Assembly: GCF_041378895.1 (NCBI RefSeq)
Contig: NZ_CP144212.1
Span: 977,501-1,041,500, forward strand
Direction: 5' to 3'
Source of the DNA: Dechloromonas sp. ZY10
Lineage (GTDB): Bacteria > Pseudomonadota > Gammaproteobacteria > Burkholderiales > Rhodocyclaceae
DNA: 64,000 nucleotides
Shown here one piece after another: positions 1-9,823 of the stretch. Under the pieces are notes generated by a model, which was not told the DNA's origin, did no database searches, and was given only the letters and a program-made list of their open reading frames with translations. The translations under genes and the position numbers were made by a program. Within the stretch, counting starts at the first letter, position 1, and every line of letters starts with the position of its first letter.

Positions 1-2
1 GC

Positions 3-461
3 AATGACCTGGAATTGGCGCTTGTTGCTGCTCCTGACGAAGAGGGAAATCTGGAAGCTTATTATTCTCAGCTGCTCCTCGGATTTATTCAAGCGCGAAT
101 GATTGTTACGGTCGACGCAGGGAAGGAGCAAATTCTGCACATGCGTGAGCGGGCTTCCAAAGCCGAGTATATGGAGAGCGCAACCAAGAAAATTCGCCTT
201 CATCCGGAAGATATCGAGACAGCGCAGGGGTTGCCGATTCGTGCGCTGGCAGTGATTCCCTCCGCTAATCTAGAGGAAGCAGTCTTGCTAGAGCGCTTTG
301 GTCCGCCGGCTGAGCGCCTGGAGGATGATCACAAGCGTGTCCATTTGCTTTATCCGGCAAAAGGGCTGGCAATTGTTGTCGATCCCAAAGGGAAGGAATT
401 GCTGCAGTATGTTGCGCCGAGAAATTTTTCGGTGCTGAGAGAGCCATTGCGCAACCCTTGA
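3..461 (+). CDS. Hypothetical protein, 3' part only
   Basis: The reading frame is open from the left edge of the window to a TGA at 459-461, so this is the C-terminal ~152 residues of a longer protein; a TTG at 15 is an internal codon, not a convincing start. The visible part is soluble and mixed alpha/beta in character, with no membrane segment, Cys cluster or motif that I can name. It ends about 90 bp before ndk, and a promoter-like sequence lies between them, so it is probably not essential to the ndk transcript. I do not recognise the family. Confidence is in it being a real gene, not in a function. Confidence 0.6.
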   Translation, partial: NDLELALVAAPDEEGNLEAYYSQLLLGFIQARMIVTVDAGKEQILHMRERASKAEYMESATKKIRLHPEDIETAQGLPIRALAVIPSANLEEAVLLERFGPPAERLEDDHKRVHLLYPAKGLAIVVDPKGKELLQYVAPRNFSVLREPLRNP

Positions 462-504
462 GTTTGGTCGTTACCAAGTGATACGGCGGAGAGGTAGCTA
501 ATCT

Positions 505-512
505 GCTAGAAT
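505..512 (+). promoter_or_regulatory. Extended -10 promoter element upstream of ndk
   Basis: TGCTAGAAT at about 504-512 is an extended -10 (TGn plus TAGAAT), about 40 bp before the ndk ATG. No good -35 is visible 17 bp upstream, as expected for an extended -10 promoter. The same TGCTAGAAT occurs before ffs in this window. Confidence 0.4.
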
Positions 513-553
513 CCCCGGTTTTTCAACTGACTAGCTTTTTTCGGAGCAAATTC

Positions 554-982
554 ATGGCTATCGAACGTACCCTTTCCATCATCAAGCCCGACGCCGTCAA
601 AAAGAACGTTATCGGCCAGATCTACTCCCGCTTTGAAGGTGCCGGCCTGAAGGTCATTGCGGCCCGCATGACTTGGTTGTCCGAGCAGGAGGCTGGTCAA
701 TTCTATGCTGTGCACAAGGAGCGCCCTTTCTTCAAGGATTTGGTTGAATTCATGACCTCTGGTCCGGTTATGATCCAGTGCCTCGAAGGCGAGAATGCCA
801 TCGCCAAGAACCGCGAGTTGATGGGCGCAACCGATCCGAAGAAGGCCGAGCCGGGCACTATTCGCGCTGACTTCGCCGAGTCGATCGACGCTAACGCAGT
901 TCACGGCTCTGACGCTCCGGAAACCGCTGCCGTTGAAGTTGCTTTCTTCTTCCCGGGCATGAATACCTACTCCGGTCGCTAA
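554..982 (+). CDS. ndk: Nucleoside diphosphate kinase
   Basis: Transfers the gamma phosphate from ATP to NDPs through a phosphohistidine intermediate, balancing cytoplasmic (d)NTP pools. The 142-residue protein has the usual bacterial length. It opens with [12 protein letters not shown] and carries the active-site motif NAVHGSD, with the catalytic His at residue 117. The ATG at 554 is preceded by a purine-rich CGGAGC that can serve as ribosome-binding site. It is the first gene of a long co-directional run; rlmN starts 18 bp after its stop, an order common in beta- and gammaproteobacteria. Confidence 0.97.
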   Translation: MAIERTLSIIKPDAVKKNVIGQIYSRFEGAGLKVIAARMTWLSEQEAGQFYAVHKERPFFKDLVEFMTSGPVMIQCLEGENAIAKNRELMGATDPKKAEPGTIRADFAESIDANAVHGSDAPETAAVEVAFFFPGMNTYSGR

Positions 983-1000
983 GATCGTAGCTGACTGAAT

Positions 1001-2095
1001 ATGACCGTCAATTTACTGGATTTCGATGCAGAGGGCCTGTTAGCCTGGTTCGCTGAGAATGGCGAAAAGCCGTTCCGTGCTCGCCAGGTATTGCGCTGGA
1101 TGCATCGGTCCGGCGTGGCGGACTTTGATGCCATGACCGACATTGCCAAGAGCTTGCGCGACAAACTCAAGGCGATGGCGGTCGTGCTGCCGCCGACCGT
1201 GGTTTCCGACAAGTTGTCGGACGATGGTACGCGGAAGTTTTTGCTCGACGTGGGCGGTAACAATGCGGTTGAGACTGTCTTCATTCCCGAGGACGACCGC
1301 GGAACTTTGTGTATTTCTACTCAGGCAGGCTGTGCGCTCGATTGCGCTTTTTGCTCTACCGGTAAACAGGGATTCAATCGCAATCTGACAGTTGCGGAAA
1401 TTATTGGGCAGCTTTGGCGGGCCAACCAGGCGTTGGGCGTTGTTCATGGCGACGAACGTGTCATTTCGAACGTCGTGATGATGGGGATGGGAGAGCCCCT
1501 AGCTAATTTTGACAACACTGTGGCTGCGTTGCGCCTGATGCTCGACGATCATGCGTATGGTTTGTCAAGGCGGCGTGTAACCGTTTCGACCTCGGGGTTG
1601 GTTCCTGCAATGGATCGATTGCGCGATGAGTGCCCGGTTGCACTGGCGGTCTCCTTGCATGCGCCCAACGATGCTTTGCGCGACCAATTGGTCCCGATTA
1701 ACCAAAAATACCCATTGGGTGACTTGATGGCCGCTTGTCGCAGATACCTGGAGAAGGCGCCTCGCGATTTTGTGACCTTCGAGTACACTATGCTGGATGG
1801 TGTGAACGATAGTGATGCACATGCACGGGAATTGTTGGCGTTGGTTCGCGACGTGCCGTGCAAATTCAATTTGATTCCTTTCAATCCTTTCCCCGGGGCG
1901 CCATTCCGGCGGTCAAGCAGTGAACGTATCCGTAAGTTTGCTGATCGCTTGATTCAGGCCGGAATTGTTACCACTACCCGCAAGACCCGTGGTGATGATA
2001 TTGATGCTGCATGTGGCCAACTGGCCGGTCAGGTCAAGGACAAGACGCGTCGTACTGGCGCCGTGCCGTTGCGTTTTCAGGAACTGAAGCCGTGA
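1001..2095 (+). CDS. rlmN: Dual-specificity 23S rRNA (A2503-C2)/tRNA (A37-C2) methyltransferase RlmN
   Basis: Radical-SAM enzyme that adds a C2 methyl to A2503 of 23S rRNA and A37 of some tRNAs. The 364-residue protein has the CxxxCxxC [4Fe-4S] motif at Cys111, Cys115 and Cys118. A late Cys (338, in DAACGQL) matches the position of the methyl-carrying catalytic cysteine of this family. The [12 protein letters not shown] stretch is also characteristic. Its TGA overlaps the GTG start of pilF, so the two are probably translationally coupled. The related Cfr resistance enzyme is unlikely given the housekeeping context. Confidence 0.96.
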   Translation: MTVNLLDFDAEGLLAWFAENGEKPFRARQVLRWMHRSGVADFDAMTDIAKSLRDKLKAMAVVLPPTVVSDKLSDDGTRKFLLDVGGNNAVETVFIPEDDRGTLCISTQAGCALDCAFCSTGKQGFNRNLTVAEIIGQLWRANQALGVVHGDERVISNVVMMGMGEPLANFDNTVAALRLMLDDHAYGLSRRRVTVSTSGLVPAMDRLRDECPVALAVSLHAPNDALRDQLVPINQKYPLGDLMAACRRYLEKAPRDFVTFEYTMLDGVNDSDAHARELLALVRDVPCKFNLIPFNPFPGAPFRRSSSERIRKFADRLIQAGIVTTTRKTRGDDIDAACGQLAGQVKDKTRRTGAVPLRFQELKP

Positions 2096-2865
2096 TCAGG
2101 GGTTTGTGTCGCTGCCTGTTTTTTATTCTCCTTTCAAGCATGCTTGGGCTGGCTTGGGGCCAGCAGGAAAGCAGTCGTGCCTTATCCGATGCACGAAGCC
2201 GGGCGCGTATTCATGCGGAACTCGGCGCGGCCTATTTCCAGGCCGGTAATCCTGCCGTTGCATTGGAGGAGCTGGAGATCGCACTGGCATCGGACTCGTC
2301 GTACTTTCCGGCCTACAGTATTCGTGGTTTGGTACTTGCAAGCCTTAAAGAGAATGCAAAGGCGGAAGAGGATTTCAAGAGAGCCATGGCGTTGGCCCCT
2401 AAAGACCCTGAGGTCAATAACAACTATGGCTGGTATCTTTGTGAGACCGGGAAGCCGCGCCAATCCATCAGTTTCTTTTTGGAGGCTTTGAAAAGCCCTT
2501 TGTACGAGACCCCTGAGCGCGCCTACGCCAATGCCGGCTCGTGCGCCTTGAAGGCGGGTGACCAGGATGAAGCCTTGGGATATTTGCTCAAGGCGCTCCA
2601 GTTCTCTAAGGACGGCGGTGCCTTGCCGCGTATGTTACTGGCCCGCTTGTTCTATCAGCAAGGGCGCCTGGATGAGGCGCGGATCTATCTGGCGGATGCT
2701 ATGAAGCTGATTGAGCCGCCTAGTGCGGAGATTCTCTGGCTCGGGATTCGGTTGGAACGGAAATTGGGAAATCGTTTGGCTGAAAGTAGCTATGTTGCGC
2801 AATTGCGGAGCAGGCATCCGACTTCCTCTGAGTATCAGGATTTTCTCAAGGGTAACTTTGAATGA
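2092..2865 (+). CDS. pilF: Type IV pilus biogenesis/stability protein PilW/PilF (TPR)
   Basis: TPR protein that in relatives is an outer-membrane lipoprotein needed for PilQ secretin multimerisation. The frame is open further upstream, but I choose the GTG at 2092, which overlaps the rlmN stop (GTGA) and puts a hydrophobic signal segment at the N-terminus; this gives 257 residues. Several TPR-like helices follow (for example [20 protein letters not shown] and [20 protein letters not shown]). The only Cys residues near the N-terminus lie before the hydrophobic stretch (residues 6 and 8), so no normal lipobox is visible after it; the predicted cleavage region is LGLAWGQQ. Its stop overlaps the rodZ start by 4 bp. 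Confidence 0.85.
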   Translation: MIRGLCRCLFFILLSSMLGLAWGQQESSRALSDARSRARIHAELGAAYFQAGNPAVALEELEIALASDSSYFPAYSIRGLVLASLKENAKAEEDFKRAMALAPKDPEVNNNYGWYLCETGKPRQSISFFLEALKSPLYETPERAYANAGSCALKAGDQDEALGYLLKALQFSKDGGALPRMLLARLFYQQGRLDEARIYLADAMKLIEPPSAEILWLGIRLERKLGNRLAESSYVAQLRSRHPTSSEYQDFLKGNFE

Positions 2866-3788
2866 GCGAACAAACGGGGTCCGTCGATATGGTGGATGGA
2901 ACTGAGGCCGGTTATCCAGCCGCCACGCCTGTTGGCGAGTTGTTGCGGGGAGGTCGCGATGCAAAGGGACTGACCAAGGCGGACATTGCGCAGACCTTGA
3001 AGCTTGGCGTGCGGCAAGTAGAGGCTCTCGAACGCGGGAACTGGGAGTTGTTACCTGGGGCAACCTTTATTCGTGGTTTTGTTCGTAACTATGCTCGCTT
3101 GGTGCAATTGGACAGCGAACCGCTGATGCGAGAACTTGATCGCTGCCTGATTCAGAAGGAAAACCGGCTTTCCCTTCCCGATGCCCAGCCGACTGATATG
3201 CCGGTGGCTGGTGCTCGCATGGCTCAAAGGGACCGTGTGGTCGTTTTTTCGGGATTGGCACTGGTTGTAATTGCTTTGCTGATTTATAGCTTGTTTGCCG
3301 CAGATCTCTCTGCCTTGCGGGATCAAGCGCAACAGATGCTCGACGCAGCCAAAAAAACAGAAGAGAAGGCTGCCGTCGTGTCGTCGCCGGTGCAGGAAGC
3401 TTTGATGCCACCGGGGGCTTCGGAACGAGATGTGCTGAATCCTCAGAACGCGGTTAACGACGCAGCCGTTTCGTCCTCTGCTCCCGTAGCCGCTGTCAGC
3501 AACCCAAATCCGCCTGTGGCTACGGTAGATGTGCCGAGTAGCGGCAGCAATCCGCCACAGATTCGTTTCTCTGTCCTCAAAGAGTCCTGGATTGAGGTTC
3601 GTGATCGCGATAACCGGGTTTTGTATTCGCAGCGCTTGCCTGCTGATAGCGAGCATGTCTTGTCCGGGCAAGGCCCCCTTTCGCTGGTCATCGGCTACGC
3701 TCCCGGCGTCAAGCTGTTCTGGCATGGGCAGGCTGTGGATCTGCAACCACACACCAAGGGTGACGTCGCCCGTCTGGTTCTGGAGTAA
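2862..3788 (+). CDS. rodZ: RodZ-like cytoskeletal helix-turn-helix membrane protein
   Basis: Bitopic inner-membrane protein that in relatives links MreB to the elongasome and maintains rod shape. The 308 residues contain an XRE-type HTH at about 25-83 (GELLRGGRDAKGLTKADIAQ and the following helices), a single membrane span at about 126-146, a Pro/Ala/Ser-rich linker, and a C-terminal DUF4115-type beta domain from about residue 235. It starts by ATGA overlap with pilF and is followed directly by ispG, the order seen in many proteobacteria. The HTH is expected to bind MreB, not act as a repressor, by family knowledge. Confidence 0.9.
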   Translation: MSEQTGSVDMVDGTEAGYPAATPVGELLRGGRDAKGLTKADIAQTLKLGVRQVEALERGNWELLPGATFIRGFVRNYARLVQLDSEPLMRELDRCLIQKENRLSLPDAQPTDMPVAGARMAQRDRVVVFSGLALVVIALLIYSLFAADLSALRDQAQQMLDAAKKTEEKAAVVSSPVQEALMPPGASERDVLNPQNAVNDAAVSSSAPVAAVSNPNPPVATVDVPSSGSNPPQIRFSVLKESWIEVRDRDNRVLYSQRLPADSEHVLSGQGPLSLVIGYAPGVKLFWHGQAVDLQPHTKGDVARLVLE

Positions 3789-5024
3789 TTGTCAGTGGCC
3801 GCCGCAAGCAAGCGCAATACTAAAAGTTGTCATGTTGGTCATGTTCTCCTTGGGGGGGATGCACCGGTAGTGGTGCAATCAATGACCAATACCGATACCG
3901 CCGATTACCTCGCCACAGCGATTCAGTGTGCCGAGTTGGCCCGTGCCGGTTCTGAACTAGTGCGGATTACGGTCAACACGCCCGAGGCAGCTGCTTCTGT
4001 TCCCAAAATTCGTGATCATCTGGGACGAATGGGCTGCGATGTGCCATTAATCGGTGATTTTCACTACAACGGACATCGTTTGCTGGCAGAGCATCCGGCA
4101 TGTGCGGAGGCTTTGGCAAAGTACCGGATTAACCCTGGCAACGTTGGTTTCGGTAAAAAGAAGGACGAGCAATTTGCGCAGATGATCGAATTCGCCTGTC
4201 GCTACCAAAAACCGGTTCGTATTGGTGTCAATTGGGGCAGTCTTGATCAGGAATTGCTGGCACGCGTGATGGATGACAACAGCCGCTCTGCGGCTTCGCT
4301 TGATGCGACCCAAATCATGCGTCATGCCATGGTGACATCAGCCTTGGAATCGGCTGCGAAGGCACAGGAAATTGGTTTGGAGGCGGAAAAGATCATTCTT
4401 TCCTGCAAGGTTTCAAGTGTTCAAGATCTGATCGCCATTTATCGCGAACTGGCTAGGCGTGCCGACTATGCGTTGCATCTTGGATTGACTGAAGCCGGTA
4501 TGGGGTCGAAAGGCATCGTCGCTTCAACTGCCGCCTTGTCTGTTTTGCTGCAAGAGGGGATTGGTGACACGATCCGCGTTTCGCTCACACCTTTGCCGGG
4601 TGGTTCCCGGTCGGAGGAGGTTATTGTCGCGCAGGAAATTTTGCAGAGCATGGGCTTGCGCGCGTTTACTCCGATGGTGGCTGCCTGCCCAGGGTGTGGT
4701 CGTACGACATCCACCTTGTTTCAGGAATTGGCTGGCGAGGTTCAGGATTTTGTTCGGGCAAAAATGCCAGAATGGCGATTGCATTATGATGGCGCAGAAA
4801 ACATGACCTTGGCGGTGATGGGGTGCATTGTCAACGGCCCTGGCGAGTCCAAGCATGCGAATATCGGCATTTCCCTTCCTGGTACCGGTGAGGCCCCGGC
4901 AGCTCCCGTGTATGAAGACGGAGTCAAGACGGTAACCCTCAAGGGGGAGAACATTGCCAGTGAATTCAAGCAAATTATTGAGCGCTACGTAGAGCGTACT
5001 TACAAAAAGAAGTTACAAAAATGA
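3789..5024 (+). CDS. ispG: 4-hydroxy-3-methylbut-2-en-1-yl diphosphate synthase (flavodoxin/ferredoxin)
   Basis: Catalyses the penultimate step of the MEP isoprenoid pathway, reductively opening MEcPP to HMBPP with a [4Fe-4S] cluster. The three cluster ligands are visible as Cys300 and Cys303 (ACPGCGRTT) and Cys346 ([10 protein letters not shown]), with the conserved [10 protein letters not shown] stretch after them. Length is 411 residues from the TTG at 3789, which directly abuts the rodZ stop; a GTG two codons later (3795) is an alternative start. The N-terminus begins the TIM barrel with [11 protein letters not shown]. Its stop overlaps the hisS ATG by 4 bp. Confidence 0.95.
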   Translation: MSVAAASKRNTKSCHVGHVLLGGDAPVVVQSMTNTDTADYLATAIQCAELARAGSELVRITVNTPEAAASVPKIRDHLGRMGCDVPLIGDFHYNGHRLLAEHPACAEALAKYRINPGNVGFGKKKDEQFAQMIEFACRYQKPVRIGVNWGSLDQELLARVMDDNSRSAASLDATQIMRHAMVTSALESAAKAQEIGLEAEKIILSCKVSSVQDLIAIYRELARRADYALHLGLTEAGMGSKGIVASTAALSVLLQEGIGDTIRVSLTPLPGGSRSEEVIVAQEILQSMGLRAFTPMVAACPGCGRTTSTLFQELAGEVQDFVRAKMPEWRLHYDGAENMTLAVMGCIVNGPGESKHANIGISLPGTGEAPAAPVYEDGVKTVTLKGENIASEFKQIIERYVERTYKKKLQK

Positions 5025-6319
5025 GCCAAACCCTACAGTCTGTTCGCGGGATGAACGACATCCTGCCGGATGAAGCAGAATTCTGGGAAATTTTTGAAGA
5101 AACTGTCCGTTCCTGGTTGAAGGCCTATGGCTATCGGCCAATTCGGATGCCCATCGTTGAGCCGACGCCGCTGTTCAAGCGAGCGATTGGCGAAGTCACC
5201 GATATTGTCGAAAAGGAGATGTATTCCTTTACTGACAGTCTCAACGGCGAACTTTTGACCTTGCGTCCCGAGGGTACGGCGGGCTGTGTGCGGGCATTGA
5301 TCCAGCACAATCTTGCGGCTCAGCATCCTCGGCGCCTTTACTACATGGGGCAGATGTTTCGCCATGAGCGGCCGCAAAAGGGGCGTTATCGTCAGTTTCA
5401 TCAAGTAGGTGTTGAAACTTTTGGTTTCTCCGGCCCAGATATTGATGCCGAGTTGATTTTGATGGGAGCCCGGCTGTGGGCCGATTTGGGGTTGGAAGGG
5501 ATTCAACTGCAAATCAATAGTCTGGGGCAGCCGGCGGAACGTGCTGAGCACCGCTCTGCCTTGATCGCTTATTTTGAACAGCATCTCGAAAAGCTTGATG
5601 AGGATGCCAGGCGCCGGTTGTACACCAATCCGTTGCGGATTCTCGATAGCAAGAATCCGGACTTACAGGCGCTTTGTGCTGCAGCGCCCAAATTGATTGA
5701 TTATCTCGGAGAGGAGTCGCTCGCCCATTTTGAGGGGGTTCAGCAGATACTCCGCGATGCCGGGCAGCCTTTCACGGTCAATCCGCGTTTGGTGCGGGGT
5801 CTCGATTACTACAATCTGACGGTATTTGAATGGGTTACCGATAAGCTTGGGGCGCAAGGAACCGTTTGTGCCGGTGGGCGCTATGATGGCCTGGTCGAGC
5901 AGTTGGGGGGGAAAGTCACCCCGGCTTGCGGCTTTGCGATGGGGATTGAACGCCTTGTTGCATTGATTCGGGATAGCGGCGGAGAGCCTGCACTTGCCGC
6001 TCCGGATGTTTATTTGGTGCATCAAGGAAGCGCAGCCAGTCGCTTGGCGTTTCGTGTTGCCGAAGGTTTGCGCGATCAGGGGATCAACGTTCTCCTGCAT
6101 TGTGGCGGCGGAAGCTTCAAGTCGCAGATGAAGAAGGCAGATGCCTGTGGTGCGCCCTTTGCCATTGTGATTGGTGATGATGAGGCGGCGACCGGCGAGG
6201 CGCAATTGAAACCTTTGCGTGCTGGTGCAGGTGAACAGCGTAAACTGAAAGTGGATGACCTCGCGGAGTCAATCATCGGTCAGTTGATCGACTCCGAAAC
6301 AGTTGGCGAACAGGAATAA
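5021..6319 (+). CDS. hisS: Histidyl-tRNA synthetase
   Basis: Class II aminoacyl-tRNA synthetase that charges tRNA-His. The 432-residue protein shows class II motif 2 ([16 protein letters not shown]), the HisRS signature [14 protein letters not shown] and motif 3 (GFAMGIERL), followed by the C-terminal anticodon-binding domain. ATG overlaps the ispG stop (ATGA). It differs from the HisZ paralogue encoded at 13384, which lacks these catalytic features and the anticodon domain. The ispG-hisS-yfgM-bamB-der order is highly conserved in proteobacteria. Confidence 0.97.
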   Translation: MSQTLQSVRGMNDILPDEAEFWEIFEETVRSWLKAYGYRPIRMPIVEPTPLFKRAIGEVTDIVEKEMYSFTDSLNGELLTLRPEGTAGCVRALIQHNLAAQHPRRLYYMGQMFRHERPQKGRYRQFHQVGVETFGFSGPDIDAELILMGARLWADLGLEGIQLQINSLGQPAERAEHRSALIAYFEQHLEKLDEDARRRLYTNPLRILDSKNPDLQALCAAAPKLIDYLGEESLAHFEGVQQILRDAGQPFTVNPRLVRGLDYYNLTVFEWVTDKLGAQGTVCAGGRYDGLVEQLGGKVTPACGFAMGIERLVALIRDSGGEPALAAPDVYLVHQGSAASRLAFRVAEGLRDQGINVLLHCGGGSFKSQMKKADACGAPFAIVIGDDEAATGEAQLKPLRAGAGEQRKLKVDDLAESIIGQLIDSETVGEQE

Positions 6320-6324
6320 GCGAT

Positions 6325-6963
6325 ATGGCGCATTACGATCTCGAAGAACAGGAGCAGATTGATTCGCTCAAGGCTTGGTGGGGAATGTATGGCAACTTGG
6401 TGACTGGGCTGGTGGTTGTCGCTTCCTTGGCCGTCATTGGTTGGCAGGCTTGGGGTTGGTATCAGAATGCTCAGGCAGCCAAGGCTGCTGCCGTATACGG
6501 TGCTTTCGAGCAAGCATTGCAGGCCGGTGATGCACAGCGGATCAAGGCTGCTACCGGAGAGTTGGCCGAAAAATATTCGTCCACTCATTATGCGGCCTTG
6601 GCTGCATTGCAGGCTGCTCAGCATTCTGTTGCTTCGGCTGACTTGAAGACTGCGAAGGCTCAGTTGTCTTGGCTGGTTGATAATGCCAAAGATGAGATTC
6701 GTGACTTGGCACGCATGCGTCTGGCTGCTGTCATGCTCGATGAGCAGGCATTTGATGCCGCTGCTGCGATTTTGGCTGTAACGCCAGCGCCGGCATTTCA
6801 GGCTCGCCAGCAAGAGCTTTTGGGCGATGTTTATGTAGCCCAGGGGAAATATCAGGAAGCCAAGGCCGCCTACCGGACTGCGCTCGAAAAAACGCAGCAA
6901 AAGCCGATGCCCGGACGGGAATTGCTACAGCAGAAACTTGATGCCCTAGGCGAGGCCGCATAA
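6325..6963 (+). CDS. yfgM: YfgM-like tetratricopeptide membrane protein (SecYEG ancillary)
   Basis: 212 residues: a short cytoplasmic N-terminus rich in acidic residues (DLEEQEQIDSLKAWW), one membrane span at about 22-45, and a periplasmic TPR-like region rich in Ala. This is the UPF0070/YfgM arrangement; the E. coli homologue associates with the Sec translocon and the PpiD chaperone. Its position between hisS and bamB supports the call. Its TAA shares one base with the bamB ATG. Confidence 0.9.
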   Translation: MAHYDLEEQEQIDSLKAWWGMYGNLVTGLVVVASLAVIGWQAWGWYQNAQAAKAAAVYGAFEQALQAGDAQRIKAATGELAEKYSSTHYAALAALQAAQHSVASADLKTAKAQLSWLVDNAKDEIRDLARMRLAAVMLDEQAFDAAAAILAVTPAPAFQARQQELLGDVYVAQGKYQEAKAAYRTALEKTQQKPMPGRELLQQKLDALGEAA

Positions 6964-8117
6964 TGTCCTATCGAATTTTGCCGGTGGTTTTGGCGCTGGC
7001 GATGGCTGGATGCTCAACGCTAGGCGACGCGTTCGATTCGCTTAACCCATTTTCCTCAAGCGCCCCAAAAATGGCGCCGTTGAAAGCGATAGCCGCAACG
7101 GCCGAGGTACGTTCAAGCTGGAGTGCTAATGTTGGCAAAGCCGGCGAATATACCCTGAGTCCGGCGGTGGTCGGCAATGTGGTCTATGTGGCTGCACAGG
7201 ATGGAACGGTGGCAAAGCTCGAAGAGGGTCGTAACGTTTGGCAGATCAAGACGGCGATGCAACTCTCAGGGGGCGTAGGTGCTGATGGGAAAATGGTTGT
7301 GGTCGGAACACGTTCCGGCGACGTATTGGCCTTTTCTGCTGTTGATGGCCGTACCCTTTGGCAAGCCAAGGTGAGTAGCGAGGTACTTGCCGCACCGGCC
7401 GTGGGGGAAGAGGGGGTTGCCGTGCGCAGCGGCGACAACCGGATCGCGCTGTTGAACCTGGCAGACGGCACTCGCAAGTGGGTCTATCAGCGCTCAACTC
7501 CGGCACTTTCCATTCGCAGCACTGCGGCTCCGGTATTCGCCGACCGCTATCTGTTCGCCGGTTTCCCCGGGGGTAAGCTGGTTGCGTTGGCCTTGACCAA
7601 TGGTGCGCCAATTTGGGAGGGTACTGTAGCCCAGCCCAAGGGGGCGACCGAAGTGGATCGGGCGGCCGATGTGGTTGCTGCTCCGGCGGTTGATGGCCGG
7701 CAAATCTGTGCAGTTGCCTTTCAGGGGCGAGTGGCTTGCTTCGATATGGGGCAAGGCGGTTCCATGGTGTGGTCCCGGGATCTTTCTTCGGCCAGTGGCC
7801 TGACGCTCGATGGCCGTTATCTGTTCGTGACCGATGACAAGGGGGCCGTGCACGCCCTGGACCGCCTGACTGGCAGCAGCTTGTGGAAGCAGGCCGCCTT
7901 GTTTAACCGCAAGGTCTCCGCGCCAGCCGTCAAGCGCGGCTTGGTGGCCGTTGCCGATGGCGAAGGGGTGGTGCATTTCCTTTCGCGTGAAGACGGTAGT
8001 TTTGTTGCAAGAAAAACGACCGATGGCACGCCAGTTCGTGCCGCTGTTCAATCAATTGGTGCGGGCTTCCTGGTGCAAACCGCCGGCGGCAGTATCAGCA
8101 AGTTCGAGGTGCAATGA
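6963..8117 (+). CDS. bamB: Outer membrane protein assembly factor BamB
   Basis: Lipoprotein of the BAM complex that inserts beta-barrels in the outer membrane. The 384-residue sequence begins with a lipoprotein signal whose lipobox ends in MAGC (Cys17), followed by a PQQ-type beta-propeller with repeated blades such as [34 protein letters not shown] and [17 protein letters not shown]. It is translationally coupled to yfgM and der by 1- and 4-bp overlaps. Confidence 0.95.
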   Translation: MSYRILPVVLALAMAGCSTLGDAFDSLNPFSSSAPKMAPLKAIAATAEVRSSWSANVGKAGEYTLSPAVVGNVVYVAAQDGTVAKLEEGRNVWQIKTAMQLSGGVGADGKMVVVGTRSGDVLAFSAVDGRTLWQAKVSSEVLAAPAVGEEGVAVRSGDNRIALLNLADGTRKWVYQRSTPALSIRSTAAPVFADRYLFAGFPGGKLVALALTNGAPIWEGTVAQPKGATEVDRAADVVAAPAVDGRQICAVAFQGRVACFDMGQGGSMVWSRDLSSASGLTLDGRYLFVTDDKGAVHALDRLTGSSLWKQAALFNRKVSAPAVKRGLVAVADGEGVVHFLSREDGSFVARKTTDGTPVRAAVQSIGAGFLVQTAGGSISKFEVQ

Positions 8118-9439
8118 AGCCAACTCTCGTTTTGGTGGGGCGGCCGAATGTCGGCAAGTCTACCCTGTTTAATCGTTTGACCCGCTCACGCGACGCGATC
8201 GTCGCCGATCTCCCCGGTCTGACCCGCGACCGTCATTATGGACACGGTCGACTGGGAAAAAAGCCGTATTTGGTGGTTGATACCGGTGGTTTTGAGCCGC
8301 TGGTCAAGGACGGGATTCTCCATGAGATGGCGCGTCAGACGGAGCAGGCGATTGCGGAAGCCGACGCGATCATCTTCGTGGTCGATGGCCGGACTGGGCT
8401 CACCCCGCACGACAAGGAAATCGCCAACAAATTACGCCGCCAGCAGGTGCCGGTGTTCGTGGCGGTCAACAAAGCCGAAGGGATGAATCGCGGCATGGTT
8501 GCCGCCGACTTCCATGAACTCGGCCTGGGTGAGCCGTACGCGATTTCTTCTGCCCACGGCGAAGGGGTGCGCAATTTGGTTGAATTGGCTTTGGAAAGTT
8601 TTCCGGAGCCGGATGAGGATGAAGAGAAGGAAGAGGTGGTCAAGGTTGCTATCGTTGGTCGCCCCAATGTCGGCAAATCAACCTTGATTAACGCCTTGCT
8701 CGGCGAGGAACGGGTCATTGCCTTTGATGCGCCCGGTACGACCCGCGATGCCATCGAGATCGATTTCGAACGCGATGGCAGAAAATACGTCTTGATCGAT
8801 ACCGCTGGGATGCGTAAGCGGGGCAAGATTTTCGAGGCTATCGAGAAATTTTCGGTGGTCAAGACATTGAAGGCGGTCGAGGATGCCAATGTGGTGATTC
8901 TGATGGTCGATGCCCAGGCCGATGTGTCCGATCAGGATGCCCATATCGCAGATTTCGTTGTGCAGTCGGGGCGAGCCCTAGTGGTTGCGGTTAACAAATG
9001 GGACGGGCTTGATGCCTATGTCCGGGAGCAAACGCGGCAGATTTTGCAGCGTAAATTGAAGTTTCTTGATTTCGCAAAATTCCACTTCATTTCGGCTCGT
9101 GAGAACGTCGGTCTGAAGAACCTGTTTCGTTCGGTAGATGCTGCCTATCGTGCAGCAATGACCAAGTTATCGACCCCGCGCTTGACTCGCGTACTTGCTG
9201 ATGCAGTAGCCAAGCAGGCTCCCGCCAAACATGGCTTGTTCCGTCCGAAGCCACGCTACGCCCACCAAGGTGGATCGAATCCACCGATCATTGTGGTGCA
9301 CGGAAATGCGGTGGATCAGATCACCGACAGCTATCGCCGGTATTTGGAGCATACATTCCGCGAGGCTTTCAAGTTGCAGGGAACGCCTTTGCGGATTCAG
9401 TTTGTCGCCGGCAAGAACCCGTTTGCCGATAAGGAGTAA
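8114..9439 (+). CDS. der: Ribosome biogenesis GTPase Der (EngA)
   Basis: Essential GTPase for 50S subunit maturation. The 441 residues contain two tandem G domains, each with GRPNVGKS as P-loop (residues 9-16 and 182-189), DTGGF/DTAGM G3 motifs and NKxD-type G4 motifs (VNKAEG, VNKWDG), then a KH-like C-terminal domain ending around [13 protein letters not shown]. The two G domains are joined by an acidic linker ([10 protein letters not shown]). It starts by ATGA overlap with bamB and closes this densely packed run; hfq follows after 84 bp. Confidence 0.97.
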   Translation: MKPTLVLVGRPNVGKSTLFNRLTRSRDAIVADLPGLTRDRHYGHGRLGKKPYLVVDTGGFEPLVKDGILHEMARQTEQAIAEADAIIFVVDGRTGLTPHDKEIANKLRRQQVPVFVAVNKAEGMNRGMVAADFHELGLGEPYAISSAHGEGVRNLVELALESFPEPDEDEEKEEVVKVAIVGRPNVGKSTLINALLGEERVIAFDAPGTTRDAIEIDFERDGRKYVLIDTAGMRKRGKIFEAIEKFSVVKTLKAVEDANVVILMVDAQADVSDQDAHIADFVVQSGRALVVAVNKWDGLDAYVREQTRQILQRKLKFLDFAKFHFISARENVGLKNLFRSVDAAYRAAMTKLSTPRLTRVLADAVAKQAPAKHGLFRPKPRYAHQGGSNPPIIVVHGNAVDQITDSYRRYLEHTFREAFKLQGTPLRIQFVAGKNPFADKE

Positions 9440-9523
9440 AGGAAAACGCAAATAGTTTTCCCTTGCATCGGAAAATTGGGTACATTAGACCACTCATATA
9501 ACAACACACATGGAGTCCACACC

Positions 9524-9760
9524 ATGAGCAACAAAGGGCAACTTTTACAAGACCCCTTCCTCAACGCGCTTCGTCGTGAGCACGTTCCCGTTTCGATTTA
9601 CCTGGTTAACGGTATCAAGTTGCAGGGGCAGGTCGAGTCCTTTGATCAATACGTCGTGCTGCTGAAGAACACGGTAACTCAGATGGTATATAAGCATGCC
9701 ATCTCTACGGTGGTTCCCGCCCGTCCGGTGAATCTGCAGCAGGAACAGGCTGCCGAGTAA
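9524..9760 (+). CDS. hfq: RNA chaperone Hfq
   Basis: Hexameric Sm-like RNA chaperone that pairs small RNAs with mRNAs. I choose the ATG at 9524 ([17 protein letters not shown]) over the upstream in-frame ATG at 9476, because it restores the universal Hfq N-terminus and is preceded by GGAG at about 9512. This gives 78 residues with the Sm1 region ([20 protein letters not shown]) and the Sm2 YKHAIST motif. The short C-terminal tail is typical of betaproteobacteria. It is followed by a hairpin terminator before hflX. Confidence 0.97.
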   Translation: MSNKGQLLQDPFLNALRREHVPVSIYLVNGIKLQGQVESFDQYVVLLKNTVTQMVYKHAISTVVPARPVNLQQEQAAE

Positions 9761-9779
9761 TTTTCGCATCCTCTCTTTT

Positions 9780-9812
9780 CGGCCTGCCCTGGTGGCAGGC
9801 CGTATTATTTTA
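9780..9812 (+). terminator. Hairpin terminator after hfq
   Basis: A 9-bp perfect stem, CGGCCTGCC (9780-9788) with GGCAGGCCG (9794-9802), with loop CTGGT is followed by a T-rich stretch TATTATTTTAT. It lies 20 bp after the hfq stop and 12 bp before hflX, so it may only attenuate readthrough into hflX. Confidence 0.7.
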
Positions 9813-9823
9813 TCGGAGCGACA

